NCBI GenBank assembly: GCA_027924645.1
Contig: BSBN01000445.1
Location: 5,997,001 to 6,061,000 of the forward strand
DNA: 64,000 nucleotides
Direction of reading: 5' to 3'
DNA from: Cunninghamia lanceolata
Lineage: Eukaryota > Streptophyta > Pinopsida > Cupressales > Cupressaceae
Part shown: piece by piece, positions 11,459 to 22,975 of the stretch
Position numbering within the stretch: the stretch's first letter is position 1
Layout of the letters: every line of letters starts with the position of its first letter
Program-made: the position numbers and the translations under genes
Notes under the pieces: model-generated
What the model saw: only the letters and a program-made list of their open reading frames with translations
Database searches by the model: none
What the model was told of the DNA's origin: nothing

Positions 11459-13360
11459 TAGGAGAGTTGACCATCGATGTTCATGCTTTGGGAGCAACTA
11501 GATGCCATGGATTGGTTCTTCTTGTGGATGGTTGGACTGTGACATATCGCAGAGATGTCGCACATACACACTAACATGGCAATGATGACCATTTTAGTAA
11601 AGCAGTGGCAGACAGAGTGGTGTGCCTTCTTGTTGCCCATAGGGGAGGTGATGATTATGCTAGAGGACATATGGAGGACCCTGTAGATCCCCATACATGG
11701 GGAGAGAGTGGTGTATGACCATGGTTAGGGAGCAACATATGTGGACCAAGTGCTCACTCCAGGACAAGTGTCATATGGCATTGGCTGATCGGAGATGATA
11801 TACGGGTGGGTGATGAGGAGAGGCCTATACTTTTTGCCCCTATTTTTGGTAAGGTTGATAGTAGGGACCTTAGTCCTAGATAGGAGGTCAAGGAGTTTTC
11901 GAGTTGATTGGGGAGTGGTCTTATTACAGAAGATTAGGGATGGTGCGGCCTATGCATGGGGGCCATTTGTACTGGCCCATCTTTATCATGACATGGATGC
12001 AGTGGTCTATAGGTAATCGATGAGCTTGGGATGAGACATGATATTGCTACATATCTGGGCATGGGAAGACATAGCAGTGACACAACCACTGACTGTGTTG
12101 GATAGATCGAGGCATCGACCATTTGTATTTGCATACAGAGGATGGGTTACTCATCATCATGTTAGATATATGAGATACTGGAGATGGGTGATGGATGACA
12201 TAGTGGAGCTCATGTGGAAACCATGAAGGGAGGCAGAGAGATGGTTAGAGGATAGGGAGAAGCTTGGTTATGTCTTACAGTCCTGATATCTAATTGGATG
12301 GATGCAGATAATTATTGACAGGTATCTTCCTAAGCATGTGCAATGACAGTTTGGCCTGGTACAGGATGTACCATAGGTGGAGGTAGTGTTTAACTGGGTA
12401 CACAAGGTGCAATTTCAATGGGGATTGACTCTTGATCCATAGATGGTGATAGCAGAGTTTGATGGACTCCAACCACAGGCATGGCTTGCAAGACAATAGG
12501 TTGAGGATGCAGGGACTACACCAGGTTATGATCAATGGTGGACCTAGCAAAGGCTAGTTAGACTCACGATCCCAGTGGGATATGCAGCACTAGGTGAGGT
12601 AGTGGTAAATGAGGAGGATGATGAGGATGATGAGGATGACAAGGAGGAGGAGGAGGAAGAGGAGGAGGTGTGGATAGAGGAGATGAATGTGGATGAGGAG
12701 GAGGATGGCAAAGATGTAAGAGGTGATGGGGGCAGTGATGGTGATGGTGATGGATCAGAGCTAGCGAGAGCACAGGCTATGATACACTAACTATAGGTGC
12801 AAGTAGCTGAATTGCAGGGACAGGCTAAGTATGGGGGTTCTACAAAGTTGGCAGGAGTACAGGCTTTAGTGCAGCAGTAGCAAATGTAGATAGCACAGTT
12901 ATAGGGGTAGGTGGCAGTGTTGTAGGCACAAAAGACACATGCATAGGGCTTGGTGTAGAGGTATGAGTAGGAGAGAGACCAGGCCCACCAGGCATTAGGG
13001 TCAGGGATGGGGGATATGCTATGGACCATGTAGTATCAGATGGATGAGAGAGCTAGGGAGGCCTAGCACTATAGGACACTTTATGAGGGGCTAATGTAAG
13101 TAGGATAGAGAGCCATCTATCAAAGCTGATCAGTTGTTTCTAGATCCAGGAGGTCAGGATGATCAAAGAGGTCCCTACAGTAGCCCTCACCATCACAGGA
13201 TTAGTGGCTATACAAATTCTACCCACATAGGTACTAGGATAAGCAAGTCAGTAGGGTATGGGACCTCCTCCTCAGAGCGGTTTAGGGCCAGCTGAGTCAA
13301 GGACTTTAGGCAGAGATATCTCATCCTAGGGACATTATGTACATATGTATAGATGTATTA
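11459..13360 (+). pseudogene. antisense plant mobile domain (PMD) protein of element O
   Basis: One plus-strand frame, with no frameshift that I can see, runs about 630 codons. The PMD part (about 11480-12240) shows HIAEMSHIHTNMAMM, LVKQWQTEWCAFLLPIGE, LEDIW...IPIHGE, AAYAWGPFVLAHLYHDM, LLHIWAWEDIAV and a closing YWRWVMDDIVELMWKP. A very acidic stretch (12605-12720) and a glutamine-rich, coiled-coil-like tail follow. PMD proteins are known in plant genes of the MAIN/MAIL type and inside transposable elements. Nearly all stops are TAG or TGA where Gln or Arg fits. The frame lies antisense to O, between integrase and 3' LTR, the place where Tat elements are known to carry extra antisense frames. 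Function in the element is unknown. Confidence 0.75.
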
Positions 13361-14522
13361 TTTTTTGATAGGTCTGAGGACCTCATTTTGAATCATGATC
13401 ACATTTTTGATATATATGAGATAGATTGTTTGACCAATGGATTATGTTTTATGTGTTATTGATGGATGCATGAATATTTATGATGTTTTATGTATGATGG
13501 ACATTTTATGGATATTATGTTATATGATGGATTTTTTATGGATATTGTGTTATATGTATGTTTCATGATGATAGCGATATGAGATGTCATGCTTATGGTG
13601 AACTGACCCACGTTTGGATGGAAGATGTGATCCGGATTTATGTTTATGTGTGATTTATAATGAGTGTATGATGCAGGAGGTAGGTGTAGGAAGTTGTTCC
13701 GTACAGAAGTTATTAGTACCAAATCTTTATGGATGGTGGTGGATTATGATGTGGCCATTCATATGTTCATGATGCTATGGTTGTAGGGATAGATGATGGT
13801 TATTTATGTGATTTGTATGGGACTAACATGAGATGATGCAGGATGGTGTGTCGTACAATGGTCATTTACATGGATTCATGGCAGACGTTTGTGTTCCATA
13901 TAGAAGTTAGTTGCATCAAATCCTTGGTGTTGTGGGATGTTTGTATGTTATGTGGTGGTGTATGAGTGAGTGATTTGGATATGTGCTAACATGTTTGTGA
14001 TGCGGGATGGTATATGGTTATGTTGATGATGGATATGATTGTATGTGTTATGGATGGATGATATGTTTTATATGATTGACATGTTACATAGTGTACGATG
14101 GTGTTCCATACATAAGTTATTTGTATGAATTATATGCTTCTTGGGATGGACGTAGAATGTTTTGGATGGGTTTAGGTGGATGTTGATGTGATTTATTCAT
14201 GTGTATTTATGGATTGGGTGTAGTGAATTTATGTCCAACATGTATTATATGGTGTTGTAGTAGAGAAGTTATTTCAACCACTTTAAATCAATTGCAGTTT
14301 AGTGGTGTATGATTGATGTGGTATGGATTGTGTGTATGTATGATATGATGTGGTATGATGATTTTATGTTAAATTTGGTTATGGTGGGATGTTGGATGAT
14401 TATGATTGGACTAACATGTTTGTAATGCAGGGTGATGTGGAGATGGATGGAGTGATCATGGGGTTCTATATGGAATGGACCTACACACTAATGTAAGCCA
14501 TTAATATGCCTTTTATTTGTAT
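13361..14522. repeat. GT-rich region with ~150-210 base degenerate tandem repeats
   Basis: The plus strand is rich in ATGATGGATAT-type words. From about 13680 longer units recur: GTTCCGTACAGAAGTTATT (13697), GTTCCATATAGAAGTTAG (13892), GTTCCATACATAAGTTATT (14104) and GTAGAGAAGTTATT (14258). GGACTAACATG plus GATGCAGG-type blocks occur at 13828, 13982 and 14407. No coding frame is seen. It belongs to the 3' region of O and is cut by element A at 14527. Confidence 0.5.
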
Positions 14523-14527
14523 CATAC

Positions 14528-15847
14528 TGTTGAAATTAAGGAACACTAAGAGGGGGGGTGAATCAGTGTTTTGCAAAACTTATTATTATGTTCCTTTATA
14601 AATTTACCACAAACATTCAAAGGAAAGAGACAAGAACATAAGAACAGCCACAACAAGATCATCACACATGAACACCAAGATTTTTACGTAAAAACCCAGT
14701 TAAGGGAAAAAACCATGGTGGGGGTTAACCCACAAGATTTATTCTCTATTAAAAGAATAGAAAAATGGGAAGACACTTGCCTTCAAGTGCACTGCCCAGA
14801 GCTCACTACTCAAAGGAGGCTCACTGCCTACAAGAACATTCACAATGTTAACACTGAAAGGTTGAACTGAGAATCAACATCTTCTTCATGCATGGTTCAG
14901 TTCCATTAAAGTGCACAACACCTCTGCTCTACCCCCACTCACTTCCTCGCTACTTCTACATCTTTGCTTACATCCCCACATTTCCATGACTTCATGACAC
15001 TTATTTATACATGTCATCAACTTTGGAATGAACATCAAATTTAGCCTTACAATCATCTATCTAGAACATTCTCCAAGATAGGCATTACAAGCAGTTACAA
15101 TCACAAGACTTAAAATGCTTCATGTGAACCATCACACTATCGGCCAAACATAGCTAGGACTTGATTCTTCCTCAAACAACACACCACACTCCATAGAGCT
15201 CTCCTTAGATCATCCACAACATGCACCAAGCATCTGGTCGACCAAGACTGGAAAGAATAGCAGCACCCAAGGAGAAATCTTCAACCACGAGATCAATCCT
15301 CAATGAGGTTTATCAACACAACAAGCACATGATCCAGAGACCACCACAAGCACAATGAAATCAACAAGAACTACCGCATGACCTCAAATCACTAGAAACA
15401 CTTGCATCTTCATCTCAAAATTTAAGAACGCTAACTGCCATGACTGTCACACTAGAAAGATTGCTTGTGGACCTCCAAACTACAAACCACTTGAGTTGAG
15501 GACACAAACGAACATCCCAAACATACCTCTAGATCCGTAGACCATAATATTCCAATGCAGAGCAATTTGGACCAAATTCCTACCACTCTATCACCTTTGA
15601 ACAACTGCAAAACCTGGTTCTACTCAAGTGGTCATAACTTCACCAATTCTTCATGCAGACCTCTCAAATCTTAACTAGAGCAACTTCAGACAATCCTCTA
15701 CAAAGCCCTTTGGTCTGCAGACTCTGATCTTTATCTCATTGGGAATGCTGATCAATCTACTTTACTAAACTATACTATCTTCACTATTTCTGACAAAGAG
15801 ATATGTTGACATCAATGACAACACATCATATGCACATATTTGCAACA
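14528..15847 (-). repeat. 3' LTR of element A
   Basis: Plus-strand ends are TGTTGAAATTAAGG and ATATTTGCAACA, matching 25653-26971 throughout. On the minus strand it begins after a CAAAGGGGGAGAT tract. The part near the plus-strand start (GGGGGGGTGAATCAGTGTT and the AACCCCCACCATGG block) is shared with the LTRs of element B. Confidence 0.9.
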
Positions 15848-16125
15848 ATCTCCCCCTTTGTCATTGATGGCAACATATGATGTGAAAAACTGATTCAACC
15901 ATCAAGAGAAGAACTTCTCCCCCTTTCTCTTATCACACCTGTAACCACTTTCTTCACTATTCCCCTTTCACTAGCAGCTACTCACTTCCATCCAAGTTTT
16001 TCACGACTTCTCTCCCCCTTTGACATCAATGGCAAAAGGGCACATATTTGCAATCATCTCTCACCCTTTTATTTCTTAGACCAAACCAAACTAAACTCAG
16101 AACATATTGACTACTCCCCCTGAGT
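15848..16125 (-). other. array of polypurine-tract-like blocks (element A)
   Basis: On the minus strand at least four purine blocks of the AAAGGGGGAG type occur before the 3' LTR: at 15848-15860 (the one adjoining the LTR), 15916-15927, 16011-16022 and about 16113-16120. Two lie beside near copies of CATTGATGGCAAC. Element B has a matching array at 39555-39700. Confidence 0.6.
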
Positions 16126-16200
16126 AGCATCCCCTTAACACCAATTTGAATCACAAGATATGACTGTGAGTTCCACTGGACTGATGTACACTATTGCACC

Positions 16201-16401
16201 TTAGTTCTGAACAGGAGGGGTAATCACCACTAGCTTCCCTCTAAGATACTCAAAAGTGTCCTTAGGTAGAGGCTTAGTGAAGATATCCACAATCTGATCC
16301 TTTGAAGGAATAAACTCCAATCTGACTTCATTCTCATTTACCTTCTCTCTCAAAAGGTGAAACTTGATGGATATGTGCTTTGTCTTTGAATGCAACACCG
16401 G
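16201..16401 (-). pseudogene. pol: copia RNase H, C-terminal part (element A)
   Basis: Reads PVLHSKTKHISIKFHLLREKV, then LEFIPSKDQIVDIFTKPLPK and YLRGKLVVI, the end of copia RNase H. It joins in sense to SSAINISKN at 21731-21760; chromovirus C sits exactly between AAGAATC and CCGGTG. The remaining C-terminal residues end at 16201 with a stop. Confidence 0.85.
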
Positions 16402-17913
16402 TGATGTAGAGCTGCCAACGGAAATGTGCAAAATGGTTGTCAATCACTCGCTAACATACATTTACCTTTGTATGTTTACCCATCAGCAAGATCAAATTCA
16501 TTAGCTAACCAATTTCCTCTGGCACCGAAGTCCTATTTCATATCGACGTGTCTCCAACACTTCTATCGGCAACACTTCCTCTATCGGTTCCCCCGATATA
16601 TTTCACTCTGATGGTTCTTGTCATCCCGATGCATCTGGTATCTTTCTACTTCTTAACCCGATGTATCTGTGGAATGTATATTTCAATATGCATTCAAAAA
16701 TATACAACTCGGACATGCATTCGCCAAATATGCCTTCAGAATATGCCTTCAAGGAAAGTTGACCGCTGACTTCTTTGTATATAAACCCAATGTATGTTTC
16801 GACATATAATCACAATATGCAAACCTAAAGATGCATTCCTCCTGCATGCAGATGAATCAACCTTTTGACTGACGTTGACCACCTTGCATGTATCCAAAGC
16901 TTTCTTTCTCCTTTGTATGCCGATGGACTTGTACATCTACAATGTACATTTGCTACATGCAAGTGCGATAGACAACTGCGATATACATAGGAAATATACC
17001 TTCATACAATTGTGATATACATAGGAATTGTATATCCGATATGTTTTAGACTTGTATATTCATAACATGGCCTTTCAACATGTTTCTACACCCAATATGC
17101 TTTGTGATATATACACAGAAGGTATATCTCGCATACAAAAGTGATATACACACAATTTGTATATCTATTGAAACCACGCAGATTTTCACTATTTTGACCC
17201 ACTTTATGCTTAGCGATTGCAAAGAACTATCTCTTCCGCAAACATACAGACTTTTGCACTTTGCCAACCTAGCACATGAGGATGCTAGGGCTTATCTAAG
17301 CATGATGTAACCGATCCTGTGAACATGGAATGAACAAAAAATGCAAAACAAGAACATAAACTAATATATACAACCATTCCACCAATTACGAAGTAATCCA
17401 ACCACTGGAATGGGCTAAGAACCCATTTCGATTCCAAAGCAGACAATTGATTACACAGTGAATTCAAAAACCAGAAAGATAACACAAACATGATCTTCTT
17501 ATTATTTTTAGAAATGCATACAGATATCTGATTTCAGAGTTGCACAACTTGATTTCACAACTACTGCTCTGTCTAACATCTACTCTCTATATCTCTCATC
17601 AATCAGATCTAGGCTATTTATCCACTTACTATGAGTAGTACTGACTTGGTTCCCAGTGGCTAGGAGAAAATTCCAAGTGGCTGGGAAATAACAACCAACT
17701 AACAAACTCTTAACAAATTAACAACCTTGTCATGATAGATCGACAAGTGTCCTAGGAACTTGCACATAAACCTAGATGCAAACTACTATAACAGATATTG
17801 GTCAAACAGACCTTATTACATTAAATAAAAATATGCCTAAGACATATCGAGACTTTAATCTTCTCCCTTAGGTGTATAATTGACTTGTTGAAGGGGTGCC
17901 CCTGCACCAACCA
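16402..17913 (-). repeat. second LTR of element C (3' or former solo LTR)
   Basis: Plus-strand TGATGTAGAGCTGCC ... GCACCAACCA, 1512 bases, a direct repeat of 20055-21730. It lacks about 165 bases present in the other copy (around 20287-20470). Both edges lie in copia RNase H sequence, the left at CCGG|TGATG and the right at ACCA|GATTC. Confidence 0.85.
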
Positions 17914-18018
17914 GATTCTTTGAGATGCTTATTGCACTTGAATTATCATAGAAGATTGTAACAGGCTCTTCAAATAGAATTTTGATATCCTTCAACATTT
18001 GATTCATTCACAAAACTT
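17914..18018 (-). repeat. duplicated copia RNase H segment
   Basis: These 105 bases (MNQMLKDIKILFEEPV on the minus strand) repeat 21731-21835 with about three differences. The copy abuts the RT fragment of C on one side and the LTR on the other. The join at 18013-18019 has a short shared AAAACTT. It is copia DNA in the wrong place, a trace of recombination. Confidence 0.85.
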
Positions 18019-18212
18019 TTGCCAATTAGGCATGTCTCCAACAATTCCTCAATCTGCCTTGCTACCTCTGCATTCTGTTCTGGTGTAAGCTTGTATGCTA
18101 CCTTGTTTGGAAGTGTAGATCTTGGGATCAGATCTATGCAATGGCTGATGTAACTCATAGGTGGTAGGGACCTTGGAATTCCATTAGAGATGATGCCTTT
18201 GTACTTGTCCAA
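18019..18212 (-). pseudogene. pol: chromovirus RT, N-terminal fragment (element C)
   Basis: About 60 residues typical of the start of chromoviral RT: ISHCIDLIPRSTLPNKVAY, then KLTPEQNAEVARQIEELLE. The fragment stops abruptly where the copia duplication begins, before any catalytic motif. Confidence 0.8.
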
Positions 18213-18269
18213 TAGTTCTTGGATAGCAGGATCTATGAACCTTTGTCTCTTCTCTCCCTTGACTTCTTT

Positions 18270-18890
18270 TTATTGCTCCTTGTTCACCTTCAGGCATGGA
18301 ATTAGGGCATATGCAATTGCACCTTCATCTACTATCTCCTTCATGAATTGTTTGCCTTCTTCCATCATGACCTTGACCTCTTTTCCCTTTGATTCTACCT
18401 CCTTCTCCATCAATGGTAGTAACTCTATCACCTTACCATCCTTGGTGATTACATATGTGTTTCTAACTCCATCATGTTGTGCTCTCAAGTCATATTTCCA
18501 TGGTTGTCCAAATAGGAGATGGTAAGCATCCATCTGAGCTATGTCAAACAATAATCTATCCTTGTATGGTCCAATTTGAAACTCTACCCAAGCCTGCTCT
18601 TCCACAACTGTTTGCTAACCTTGAGTGAGCCATGAAATTTTGTATGGGCAAGGATGTGGTAGTCTTCCAAGCTTAAGTTTTTCTACCATTTCAATAGACA
18701 CAAAATTTTCAACTACATACCTTTCCTCCTGCTTTGCAAGTAGTTTTAAAAAGAGACTTTCTTTGTGGAGGTTCTCTGTCAGGCACCTTCATGGTGGTCA
18801 TTGCTCTCCTAATCATCAAAGATTCTCCTTTCTCAAGATACCCATAACCATCAAGAGCATTTACACTTTGATAAGTGTTTGAGCTTGTCA
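18270..18890 (-). pseudogene. pol: chromovirus protease, active site deleted (element C)
   Basis: The minus strand reads RKSLFKTTCKAGGKVC, then a frame change and NFVSIEMVEKLKLGRLPHP, a TAG, and VEFQIGPYKD...DAYHLLFGQPWKYD. The catalytic Asp-Ser/Thr-Gly block expected between GKVC and ENFVS is missing, apparently by a small deletion. The region after the protease (18270-18450) is a charged linker towards RT. Confidence 0.7.
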
Positions 18891-20003
18891 CACTTTGACC
18901 ATCAGATTCTTGGATCAGATTTGTCCTCCTTTCTCCTATTGAACTAGTGGCTTTTTCTGGACATTTGTTGGCTATATGGCCTTCTTGATTGCAATTGTAA
19001 CATCTGAGAGGTCCTCTACCCTAAGATCTCCCTCTAAATGGTGGCCTTCTGCCCCTAAAATTTCCTTTTTGATTGTAACTTCCTCCTTGAGTTTGATTGA
19101 TGTCTCCTTTGTTGTTTTCTTGATTGGATTCATCTTGGTGTCCAAATCCATTTCATCTGCCTTTGAAAGGACTTCTTCCCCTCTTTGTTGTCTTCCTCTT
19201 CCTCAACTATTCTGCTCTTGTCTTCTCTTTAATTTCTCTTCCACTTTGAGTGCCAATTGGTAGCACTTTTGGACTATATCTGGGCTATACAGATTTAAAT
19301 CTTCTTGGATAGCAAATCTCAACCCATTGAGATACCTTGTGACCCTCTCTTCCTCATTCTCCTTCACCTTGGTCTTGAAACATAGTTTCATAAACTCTTC
19401 AATGTATGAACTGACATCTAACTCCTATTTCAAATTTTGTCTCCTCTTATGTAGTTGGATGTTGTAATCCAATGGAACATAGACTTCCTTCACTAAAGCC
19501 ATCATCATCTTCCAAGTAGCAACTCTGCTCTTTCCTTCTTTAACCCTATCATCTTGGATGAAATTCCACCAAGTTAGTGTAGCCTCTTTCATTTTGGATT
19601 AGGCCATCTTTACCCTTTGATGTTCTGGTATTTCCTCTGTTTCAAAGAAATTATTCAAGGAGTCTATCCACTCCATCACTGAATCAAGATCCATCTTGCC
19701 TACAAACACTGGTAGGTCTATTTTCATATCCATGGTCCTTCACTCCATGGATTTGAGGGCATTAAGTAAGGGTCTCTGGTCTACAGGAACCTCTATCTCT
19801 TCCTACCTAGGGATCTCCTCTTCATCCCTGTCTTCTTCCTTACTAGAACCTACCTTTTCCCTCAATTTCACTAGCTCATCTTTCAAAGCCTGATTCTGAG
19901 CTTTAACTGCTTTTCTCTCTGCAATTTGCTTCTTTACTAGGATAGCCAACTCAGCATTGGTCATCCTTGCTAGGAACTCTTCTAACCCTTCTCCTTCTGA
20001 CAT
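18891..20003 (-). pseudogene. gag: chromovirus Gag (element C)
   Basis: Starts at MSEGEGLEEFLARMTNAELA, 36 bases after the primer site. A coiled-coil-like stretch follows, then the Gag core (KIDLPVFVGKMDLDSVMEW, RYLNGLRFAIQEDLNLYSPD, YQLALKVEEKLKRR) and one zinc knuckle, CYNCNQEGHIANKC (about 18960-19005; the Ile-Ala region carries a changed base). The frame is nearly continuous, with a handful of stops, two of them TAG where Gln fits. The zinc knuckle and Gag fold mark a chromovirus of the Reina/Tekay/Galadriel kind; I cannot place the clade. Confidence 0.8.
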
Positions 20004-20039
20004 CTTGTCTTCTTCTCCTTCCCAAAAGATACAACCTAA

Positions 20040-20051
20040 GCTCTGATACCA
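20040..20051 (-). other. primer binding site of element C
   Basis: Minus strand TGGTATCAGAGC, the complement of the 3' end of initiator tRNA-Met, three bases from the LTR end. This fixes the LTR boundary and the element's orientation. Confidence 0.9.
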
Positions 20052-20054
20052 CTA

Positions 20055-21730
20055 TGATGTAGAGCTGCCAACATAAATGTGTGAAATGGTTGTCAATCAC
20101 TCACTAACATACATTTACCTTTGTATGTTTACCCATCGGTGAGATCAAATTCATCGGCTAACCAATTTCCTCTCACACCGAAGTCCTATTTCATATCAAC
20201 ATGTCTCCGACACTTCTATTGGCAACACTTCCTCTATCGGTTCCCCCGATATATTTCACTCCGATGGTTCTTGTCACCCCAATGCATTCAAACCTATACA
20301 TACACCTTTTGACTTGCCGTGCTGGTTCCTCATACCACTCCTACCAGTCGATATTTGTATCAACAAAAAATGTATGTTTCAACATACAAGTGCTATATGC
20401 AATTGAAACATACAAACGACAACCTCCTATTGTCAGTTTCCTTTACCTTTGCTGCCGGAAGCTTTTTGCATCTTAACCCAATGTATTTGCGGAATGTATA
20501 TTTCAATATGCATTCAAAAACATACAACTTGAACATGCATTCGCTGAATATGCCTTCAGAATATGCCTTCAAGGAAAGTTGACCACTGACTTCTTTGTAT
20601 ATAAACCTAATGTATGTTTCGACATACAATCACAATATGCAAACCTAAAGATTCATTCCTCCCGCATGCAGACGAATCAACCTTTTGACCGACGTTGACC
20701 ACCTTGCATGTATCTGAAGCTTTCTCTCTCCTTTGTATGCCGATGGACTTATACATTTACAATGTACATTTGCTACATGCAAGCACGATAGACAACTGTG
20801 ATATACACAAGAAATATACCTTCATACAATTGTGATATACACAGGAATTGTATATCTGATATGTTTTAGACTTGTATATTCATAACATGCATTTTTAACA
20901 TGTTTCCACCCCTGATATGCTTTGCGATATATACATAGAAGGTATATCCCACATACAAAAGTGATATACACACAATTTGTTTATCTACTAACAGATTTTC
21001 ACTGTTTTGACCTGCTTTATGCTTAGCGATTGCACAAAACTATCTCTTCCGCAAACATATAGAATTTTGCACTTTTCCAACCTAGCACATGATGATGCTA
21101 GGGCTTATCTAAGCATGTTGTAACTGATCCTATGAACATGGAATGAACAAACAGAAAATGCAAAACAAGAACATAAACTAATATATACAACCATTCCACC
21201 GATTACGAAGTAATCCAACCAGTGGAATGGGCTAAGAACCCATTTCGATTCCAAAGAAGAAAATTGATTACACAGTGAATTCGAAAACCAGAAAGATAAC
21301 ACAAATAGGAACTTCTTATTATTTTTAGAGATGTATATAGATATCTGATTTCACAGTTGCACAACTTGATTTCACAACTATTGTTCTGTCTAACATCTGG
21401 TCTCTATATCTCTCATCAATCAAATCTAGGTTATTTATCCACTTACTATGAGTAGTACTGACTTGGTTCCCAGCGGCTGGGAGAAAATTCCAAGCGGCTG
21501 GGAAATAACAACTAACTAACAAACTCTTAACAAACTAACAACCTTGTCATGATAGATTGACAAGTATCCTAGGAACTTGCACAGAAACCTAGATGCAAAC
21601 TTCTATAACAGATATTGGTCAAACAGACCTTATTACATTAAATAAAAATATACCTAAGACATATCAAGACTTTAATCTTCTCCCTTAGGTGTATAATTGA
21701 CTTGTTGAAGGGGTGCCCCTGCACCAACCA
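20055..21730 (-). repeat. 5' LTR of element C
   Basis: 1676 bases. On the minus strand it begins TGGTTGGTGCAGGGGC after copia AAGAATC and ends CTACATCA before the primer site. Over the first 230 bases it differs from 16402-17913 at about one base in twelve by eye. Confidence 0.85.
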
Positions 21731-22975
21731 GATTCTTTGAGATGTTTATTGCACTTGAATTATCACAGAAGATTGTAACAGGCTCTTCAAATAGAATTTT
21801 GATATCCTTCAACATTTGATTCATCCACAAAACTTGAGTACAATTGCTTGCTGCTTCTATATACTCTGCCTCTACAGTAGATAGAGATATTGCCTCCTAC
21901 TTTTTGCTCAACCAAGAAACCAATCTCTTTCCCAAGAAAAATGCACCACCACTAGTACTTTTCATGTCATCCACATCCCCTACCCAATCAACATTTGTAT
22001 ATGTGTGAAGAGTGAAATCATCATCCTTAGGATACCATAAGCCATAATCAGATGTTCCCTTCAAATATCTAAAAATTCTTTTTACTACTACAACATGAGA
22101 TTCTCTAGGATCAGCTTGAAATCTAGCAACAAGCCCAACTACATTCATAATATCAGGTCTGGTATGAGTCAAATAAAGCAGTCCTCCAATCATGGATCTA
22201 TACCTTTTTTGGTCTACCTTAGGGGAATCATCATCTTTACTTAACTTGCATCCAGTTATCATAGGAGTGCTCACTCATTTTGAATGCTTAGACTAAGATA
22301 TGAAGATGCCCTTATCTGACTGAATGATTTATAGACCTAAGAAGAAATTCATTTCACCAAGCATGGACATCTAAATTCACTTTGCATTTGATCAACAAAT
22401 TTTTTACACATGTTCTCATCTCCACCAAAGATGATATCATCAACAAATACCTCAACAATCAAGATGTGTTCATGATCAATTTTTAAATAAAGATTACTTT
22501 CGGTTGTGCCTTTGCTAAAACTTAACTTTGACAGATACTTATCTAATCTTGCATACCAGGCTCTTGGGGCTTGTTTAAGTCCATACAATGCTTTTCTCAA
22601 CCTGCAGATCATATCTCCTTGATCAGACAACCAGAATCCTTTCGGTTGCTCAATGTAGACTTCTTCCAAATCTTCATTTAGGAATGCTGACTTGACATCC
22701 ATTTGGTAAACTTTGTAATCTTTGTAAGTAGCAAAGGTAAGAAATAATCGGACTTCTTCGATTCTTGCCATTGGATCAAAAGTTTCTTCAAAATCAATTC
22801 CCTCTACCTGAGAATATCCTTTACACACCAATCTTGATTTATTTCTCACAACTTCACCATTTTCATTCAATTTACTCTGGAAGACCCATTTAGTTCCAAT
22901 TACATTTTTGTTTTTAGGTCTAGAAACAAGATCCCAAGTATGATTCTTTTCAATTTGCATTAATTCTTCTTCCAT
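21731..22975 (-). pseudogene. pol: copia reverse transcriptase and RNase H N-part (element A)
   Basis: Copia RT from MEEELMQIEKNHTWDLV through WVFQSKLNENGEVVRNKSRL, MDVKSAFLNEDLEEVY, LYGLKQAPRAWY and the catalytic VDDIIFGG. A one-base deletion near 22358 shifts the frame. The continuation (YRSMIGGLLYLTHTRPD, FRYLKGTSDYGLWY) leads into RNase H (STVEAEYIAASS, FCDNSSAINISKN). The end of RNase H is at 16201-16401, beyond the nested element C. Several TAG stops occur near 22290-22350. Confidence 0.88.

Larger units (their letters stand above)
16402..21730 (-). mobile_element. Element C: truncated Ty3/gypsy chromovirus nested in A
   Basis: Two direct LTR copies (16402-17913 and 20055-21730) flank 2.1 kb that encodes Gag, part of a protease and the first residues of RT on the minus strand. 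The rest of RT, RNase H and integrase are gone. Instead, 105 bases of the copia target DNA (17914-18018) stand before the second LTR. The primer site TGGTATCAGAGC (20040-20051) adjoins the 5' LTR. No simple five-base target duplication is seen, which fits a rearranged copy. Confidence 0.85.

Noticed and set aside
12564..12773. Minus-strand His/Pro-rich frame over the acidic region
   Set aside because: It is the antisense shadow of the GAG/GAT-rich acidic stretch of the PMD frame and has no upstream or downstream continuation.
15847..16402. Regular CTCCCCCTTT blocks considered as a CRISPR-like or G-quadruplex array
   Set aside because: Spacing is irregular and spacers are not unique units; they are the complements of polypurine tracts before a retrotransposon LTR.
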